NCBI GenBank assembly: GCA_040396955.1
Contig: JBBAWX010000001.1
Span: 186,001 to 250,000, forward strand
DNA: 64,000 nt
Direction of reading: 5' to 3'
Source of the DNA: UBA965 sp040396955
GTDB lineage: Bacteria; Chloroflexota; Chloroflexia; Chloroflexales; Roseiflexaceae
This document shows, piece by piece, positions 59,191 through 64,000 of the stretch (its first letter is position 1; every line of letters begins with the position of its first letter). The notes under the pieces were generated by a model. That model saw nothing but the letters and a program-made list of their open reading frames with translations. It was not told where the DNA came from and ran no database searches. The position numbers and the translations under genes are program-made.

Positions 59191-61643
59191 ATGTTGCATC
59201 GAATGACCATTGTTATTGGCGTACTGAGCATAATGCTGAGTGGTTGCGCGTCACTACTTCCCGCAGGCGTCGCACAAAGTACGACTGTGCCTGTGGTCGA
59301 GCTGTCACCCACCGCACCGGCGTTGGCAGTCGATGACATCACGAGTGGCGAGCGATGGCAACAAGTGACCGGTTTTGATCCGGTACGCGATGGATTTTCG
59401 TTTGCAAATTACGGTGATCGCTCCGGTATTTCAAATCTCACACCAGCCGACATGCAACGTTTGTTTGGGGATGCAGTCTGCCAAACGTTTACCAACGACA
59501 CCTGTGCGCTCATTGCAGCCGCCGAAGTCTGGATGCAAGAAATCAACCGAGCCATGCAAACCGGGCACTGTGAAGGCATGGCAGTGCTCAGTCAGTACAT
59601 GTACTACGGTATTGTTGCGCCGACGATGTTCGGTGGAACGGTAGCAGCAGATCTCAGTCTTGCCGATAACCCTGCATTACAACGTGAAATCGCCTACTGG
59701 TGGGCCACCCAAGCGACATACCCCACACGCGCCCATCGTATAATTGCAGCGCCTGTCGACATCGTTGCGCAATTGCGCTCGTCGTTGCAGACGAACGCCG
59801 ATGTGCAACAGCTCTACACGATTGGCATGTACCAGCCTGATTATTCGGCTGGGCACACGGTAACCCCCATCGGTATCCGTGAGCTCGATGCCGAGTATGT
59901 GGCTATCGACATCTACGACAACAATATCCCGGGTGAAATACAGCAGATCATGGTGCATATGCCGAGTAACACGTGGCAGTATGCGGCCCCCAATATCAAT
60001 GGGCAACTCCAAAACTACCTCGGTGATGCAACAACACGCAACCTCGAACTCACCGCCGCTGCCCCCCGACTCGAGCAACAGCTGTGTCATTTTTGCCCCG
60101 ACTATACGACTGCCGACGTCATCGAAGAGGTGACCACGTTCTTTTTTTCATCGACGGCACCAGCCATCGAAGCCTTGAGTTCGCAGTTTTCGGCGTATTT
60201 TGTCGATACTGCGGGCCGGCGGGTAGGTGTCATCAAGGGGCTGGTGTTCAACGAAATTCCTGGTGCCCAGATGAGTTTTTTACGTGGGGCTGATTCGCAA
60301 TGGTCGCCACTCGGTATGCCCATGTTGGCGATTCCTGATGGGGTTGAGGGGTTGATTCGTTTGACTGGCGCCGAAGAGGTGCCCATCAACGTGTCGGCGT
60401 TTGGGGCTGGGTCGGTGGTGGCTTTGCAAAACATGCGTCTGAAGACAAATCAGATTAGTGAAATCAAAGTCGACCAACAAGCAGGGACGGTGGTTGTGGC
60501 GAGTGCGGCCAATGCCACTCCGGACATTGTTGTTGGCTATAGTACGGCCTCCAAAAATATCACATTGACCGTGCAACGCGTTCAGCTTCAAGAGGGGAGC
60601 AAAGTGGCCGTGCAGGCGAATCAAGCGGTTGATTCGGTGGCGGTGTCTGCTTCGCAGGCCCAAACGTTGGCGGTGCGCTCCGCCCGCAACGACGCCAATG
60701 GCACACAATCTGAGGAACGGTCGTTGAACACCGAGAATCCGGGCACGAGTGCGCCACTGAATGACGTGCTCAATGATGTCGATGTGGCCGATGGTGATGT
60801 CGACGTCCGCCCAGAAGATGAAGCGCAACGGCAACAACGGGGCGCACAAGCCACGCAACGTGCCGAATTGGCGATGACCCAACAGGCACAACCAGCGCCG
60901 ACGCGACGCCCTAGTATGATTCCACCAGTTGCTCCCCGTACCCCCACGCAAGGGAATTCAGGCGCTGCTGGCATAAACGACAGCACGAAGACACCGGAGC
61001 CACCGCCAGGTCGCAAACCGACGAATACCGTCCAGCCTACTCGTGATGACGATGACGAAGACGATGACGATGACGATCAAAAACCTGGACGACCGGGCAC
61101 GGCGACCGCTGGTAGTGTTGTCAATCCGACGGGTACTGCTATCGGCGGCTCCAAAGTGTCACCCACGCCGCGGCCCGATGTAATCCCAACGAAGCCAGCG
61201 GGCGATGCCGATGAAGATAAAACACCACCGCCGCCGCCACCGGCAAGTGCCACAAAGGTGAGTGATGGTGGAAAGGTAGAAACGCCACGTCCCACCAAGG
61301 TGGAGGATGAAGATGGCAAGACACCACGTCCCACCAAGGTGGAGGATGAAGATGGCAAGACACCACGTCCCACCAAGGNNNNNNNNNNNNNNNNNNNNNN
61401 NNNNNNNNNNNNNNNNNNNNNNNNNNNNNNNNNNNNNNNNNNNNNNNNNNNNNNNNNNNNNNNNNNNNNNNNNNNNNNCCACGTCCCACCAAGGTGGAGG
61501 ATGAAGATGGCAAGACACCACGTCCCACCAAGGTGGAGGATGGCAACGGCAAGACACCACGTCCCACCAAGGTGAAAAACGACGAGGACAACGCTACCAC
61601 TCCACGCCCCACCAAAATCAAGGGTGATAAAGATACCCCGTAG
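59191..61643 (+). CDS. Lipoprotein with papain-like C/H/D pattern and acidic Pro-Thr repeat tail (interrupted by assembly gap)
   Basis: Signal peptide and lipobox MLSGCAS (Cys19) from ATG 59191; GTG 59161 would add ten residues. A domain of about 230 residues begins FDPVRDGFSFANYG and contains GHCEGMAVLS (C127), SAGHTVTPIG (H222) and IDIYDNN (D243), an order fitting a transglutaminase/papain-like Cys-His-Asp triad; this is my inference. A VTTFFFSST region and beta-rich part follow, then a disordered acidic tail with 13-residue repeats TPRPTKVEDEDGK. The N run at 61379-61478 has arbitrary length, so the frame appears shifted; after the gap the repeat frame continues from 61479 to TAG at 61641-61643. 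Function unknown. Confidence 0.7.
61282..61617 (+). repeat. 39-bp tandem repeat (TPRPTKVEDEDGK), with 100-N assembly gap
   Basis: Two complete exact-length units at 61282-61320 and 61321-61359, a third cut by N at 61379, and after the gap one near-exact unit, one with GNGK and two decayed ones ending PRPTKIKGDKDTP. The copy number in the genome is unknown because assembly failed here. Confidence 0.9.
61379..61478. other. Assembly gap (100 N)
   Basis: Exactly 100 N, the conventional size for a gap of unknown length, inside the tandem repeat. Confidence 0.99.
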
Positions 61644-61665
61644 TCAATCGTGATGTGTATGGCGG

Positions 61666-61702
61666 ATCGCTCCCAACGACATTGTCGCTGGGAGCGATTT
61701 TT
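61666..61702 (+). terminator. Rho-independent terminator of the repeat-tailed lipoprotein gene
   Basis: ATCGCTCCCA (61666-61675) pairs with TGGGAGCGAT (61689-61698), inner CGACA/TGTCG pairs, then five T. The convergent permease stop begins two bases later. Confidence 0.88.
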
Positions 61703-61703
61703 G

Positions 61704-64000
61704 TTACTCGAAGGTTTGATTCAGTGTCAGGCTTTGTACGATGCTTGTGCGGTTGGTGGTGTACAGCAATCCCAATAGGAGTGCCCCAAAGAGCGCGACG
61801 AAGCTGCCAATGATGAAGAAAATGTTGGCATAGGCGACGATCGCTTCACTAGGGGGGGTGTTGAAGTGTGGTGCAATGCCGCCGTTGATGTACGGTAATA
61901 ATGTCTGTGTATTGATGATGATAAGAATGATGCCAGTCATTAAACCGAAGCACAAAATACTGGCGTGTTCGGCGATGAGGAGCAGACGGGCATTGGCCTT
62001 GGTCATGCCGAGGGCCATCAAGATGCCCATTTCGACGCTACGACGTTGGATGTCGGCGTACATGCTGACTACCAATGCCAAGAGCGCTAATCCATAGGCG
62101 ACCACGAAGCTGAGTGATACCATGCTGAAGAGCCCTTGTCTTTCGGGGCGTTTGATTTCTTGGCGCCATAGCTCTTGTGCATCGATGAGTTGAATGGCAG
62201 GTATGCCTAACTCATGGATGGACTGCCAGAGGGCGTCAACGGTCGTTTGATCGCGGACTGCCCAGACGTCGTAGGGGAGCTGATACCCCAAAGTGTCGGC
62301 GAGGAATTGGCGGTTGGTAATGATGAATCCACCATCTTGGGGGTAAAATCCTGGCCATCCATCAACGACGCCGACAATGGTGCCTTGGGTATCGATGCTA
62401 CTATCATCGATGCTCAGACGCACCGAGATCTTGTCACCAATGTTGATTGCCGACGCCACCGAGCTACTTACAATCAGGCCATTGCGGTGCAAGGCCAGTT
62501 GATTGAGCAATTGTCCGAGGGATTGGTTGGCGCCATACCAACGATCTTGGAACAACGGCACCACACTGGCAAATTGACTGCGATCGATTCCCATGATGCG
62601 TACATCGTGGGTCTGACCAGCGATTGCTACTTGCCCTTCGAGGTTGCTCACGGCACTTACCTGAGTGACACCGGGCAACCGCAGGTGAATGCCGAGTGGG
62701 GCAATCATGTAGCGTTCGGTGTCGTTCTGATTGGTGGTTCTGCTCATGGGGGCTGTCTCGAGAATTTGTGTCGTCGTGCCAACACGGTAGGCGATGGCAT
62801 GTTGCGTGCTTTGATCCACTGTGGCCGCAAACGATGCCAAATAGCCACCCATACCCACGGTCAAGCTGAGCAAAAACGTAGTGGTGCGGATGCGTTCTGG
62901 CCGGCGACTGAGGGTCTGTAACAACAGCGATCCGATTACCGACAAGCGGTCTGCGCCCACATACGTGATGATGCGCAAGAGTACGATGATGATGCGATTG
63001 GCGAGGAGTGCCCCCACCGTTGTATTCAGTACGGGTAATACCAGGCTCAATGGGTCATCGTACGAACGCCCCGTCTGTTCGGCGAGTTGAGGCAAGCGTA
63101 GATTGGCATAGACAACGATAACGACCAGCATGAATTCAAGGGTGAGGGTCAACAGTGTGCGCAAGGGGGTGCGCTTTCGTTGTTGAAAGACCGAAATCAT
63201 GGTGTTGCGGCTCACCGTGACAATCGCCGGCACCCCGAGTAAGATGAGCACGCCACTGGTTGCTCCAAAATACCCCCATGCGTCACGAGGAATGCTCACT
63301 TGCGTGGCCAATTCCCAATCGACCTGGAGAAACGATGACGTGTTCAGCATGAGATGAACGACCCCAGTGGCCAGCGGTACGCTCACGATGGCCGCACACA
63401 CGACGATGAGTATCCACTCGCTCATACCGAGGAAGGCCACGTAGGCACTCGGGTAGCCACGACTGTGCAGAAGTGCGAATTCTTCGCGCCTGCGCCGTGC
63501 ATTAATCGTGGCTGTCTGGATGATGAAGAGTGCTGCCAACAGTGTGATTGGTAAGGCAATGTAGGTGATTTGTGGGACGAGCGCTTGGATTTGCTCGTTG
63601 GAATCAGTGAAACCGGCGAGTGGGCTCCGCTCGAGTTGAGCTGGTACTTTGCTCATCTCTTGGGCCAGTGTGCGAATTTTGAAGTCAAGATCGGCGACTT
63701 GGGTCGGCGTCAGCGTGGTGATGTCGGGCAAGAAAAACCACGCACCTTGACCGACGCTCTCAGGGAACAACGATGCAATGGTGTCGGTAAGTTGATCTGT
63801 ATCGACCAAAATGACCGAATCAAAGGAGTCTGGCGCGTAGAGCCAGCGCACATCGTTGGGGTCTTTGGGCACCCAGATACCCACAATGTCGAGTGTAATG
63901 CTGACGCTCCGGTCTCGGTTGCTGATGACCAGGCGATCACCGACATTCAATCCGAACGCATTGGCGTAGTTGCGACTCACCATGGCTTCAACACGCGATT
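61704..64000 (-). CDS. ABC transporter permease with two FtsX domains (5' end outside window)
   Basis: At least 765 residues, open to the window edge, so the N-terminus is missing; the ATG at 63983 is internal (reads EAMVSRNYANAFGLNVGD, a MacB-periplasmic-domain motif). First FtsX domain: ITYIALPITLLAALFIIQTA with RRREEFALLHSRGYPSAYV. Second: LSFVVAYGLALLALVVSMYA with RRSVEMGILMALGMTKANAR and a final three-helix part ending near ALFGALLLGLLYT. Between them lies an extracytoplasmic domain. Such two-domain permeases (LolCE/MacB-like, DUF214) move lipoproteins, peptides or drugs, or work as mechanotransmitters. The ATPase is not in the window. Confidence 0.85.
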   Translation of the reverse strand, partial: SRVEAMVSRNYANAFGLNVGDRLVISNRDRSVSITLDIVGIWVPKDPNDVRWLYAPDSFDSVILVDTDQLTDTIASLFPESVGQGAWFFLPDITTLTPTQVADLDFKIRTLAQEMSKVPAQLERSPLAGFTDSNEQIQALVPQITYIALPITLLAALFIIQTATINARRRREEFALLHSRGYPSAYVAFLGMSEWILIVVCAAIVSVPLATGVVHLMLNTSSFLQVDWELATQVSIPRDAWGYFGATSGVLILLGVPAIVTVSRNTMISVFQQRKRTPLRTLLTLTLEFMLVVIVVYANLRLPQLAEQTGRSYDDPLSLVLPVLNTTVGALLANRIIIVLLRIITYVGADRLSVIGSLLLQTLSRRPERIRTTTFLLSLTVGMGGYLASFAATVDQSTQHAIAYRVGTTTQILETAPMSRTTNQNDTERYMIAPLGIHLRLPGVTQVSAVSNLEGQVAIAGQTHDVRIMGIDRSQFASVVPLFQDRWYGANQSLGQLLNQLALHRNGLIVSSSVASAINIGDKISVRLSIDDSSIDTQGTIVGVVDGWPGFYPQDGGFIITNRQFLADTLGYQLPYDVWAVRDQTTVDALWQSIHELGIPAIQLIDAQELWRQEIKRPERQGLFSMVSLSFVVAYGLALLALVVSMYADIQRRSVEMGILMALGMTKANARLLLIAEHASILCFGLMTGIILIIINTQTLLPYINGGIAPHFNTPPSEAIVAYANIFFIIGSFVALFGALLLGLLYTTNRTSIVQSLTLNQTFE

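Noticed and set aside
61379..61478. Apparent frameshift in the repeat-tailed lipoprotein
   Set aside because: Caused by the arbitrary 100-N gap length; the repeat frame resumes correctly at 61479 and ends at a proper stop.
61139..61621. Minus-strand ORFs across the 39-bp repeat
   Set aside because: They are the antisense of the repeats (hydrophobic VGRGVLPSSSS-type strings) and contain the N run.
1..64000. CRISPR array, tRNA, rRNA, insertion sequence or prophage
   Set aside because: No regularly spaced direct repeats with unique spacers, no cloverleaf or rRNA-like stretch, and no transposase, integrase or phage protein was seen in either strand.

Overview
The window looks like one contig of a Chloroflexota (Chloroflexi) bacterium, probably a draft or metagenome-derived assembly, because a run of 100 N sits inside a tandem repeat at 61379-61478. 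The phylum call is inference. It rests on moderately high GC by eye, many lipoproteins with a VACGGN-type lipobox, a Tat-plus-lipobox binding protein, a glycan-cluster protein with the RWYINPIVEQ motif, numerous Gfo/Idh/MocA oxidoreductases and TIM-barrel sugar isomerases, and the lack of any outer-membrane genes. I saw no rRNA, tRNA, CRISPR array, transposase or phage gene.

Layout. 1-4118: thiamine-binding lipoprotein (5' cut), P-type ATPase, rsmI. 4176-7226: M20 peptidase, IolE-like isomerase and Gfo/Idh operon. 7283-10267 (minus): two GT4 glycosyltransferases and a repeat-motif protein. 10372-12248: purD-purN. 12309-12995: Bax-inhibitor protein. 13135-18151: maf, lipid kinase, TolB-like lipoprotein, GT4, amidohydrolase. 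18223-21180 (minus): class A PBP. 21324-22854: alkyltransferase-like protein and MFS carrier. 22941-26767: two Gfo/Idh enzymes, cupin and GlcNAc-kinase-like ATPase, converging on a PIG-L deacetylase. 27819-32589: GT39-like membrane protein, DnaJ/CbpA, MFS. 32644-34326 (minus): ilvD.

34522-35837 carries a peroxiredoxin-like gene whose in-frame TGA replaces the first Cys of a CxxC motif (probable selenoprotein), followed by two small paralogous membrane-anchored proteins. 36162-42695 is a complete family-5 ABC importer behind a near-consensus promoter and a Cys-rich leader ORF. 42947-45660 is a second isomerase, Gfo/Idh, isomerase set. 45744-53921 holds a UvrD-type helicase and a convergent AddAB-like pair with two Fe-S nuclease signatures. 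54154-56942 contains two divergent PARG-fold (DUF2263/TIGR02452-like) proteins, both lacking the catalytic second Glu, flanking an intact histone-deacetylase-like enzyme. 57009-58970 encodes a YjhG/YagF-type D-xylonate dehydratase. 59191-61643 is a lipoprotein with a papain-like C/H/D pattern and a 39-bp repeat tail, and 61704-64000 is a FtsX-type permease cut by the window end.

Together the genes suggest a heterotroph that imports oligosaccharides or peptides and processes sugars by oxidation and isomerisation. The best candidates for something undescribed are the PARG-like/HDAC/PARG-like cluster, the UxxC selenoprotein, and the Cys-rich leader ORF before the ABC operon. Several promoters appear to be of the extended -10 type (TGG-TATRNT or TGC-TACAAT) with no clear -35.
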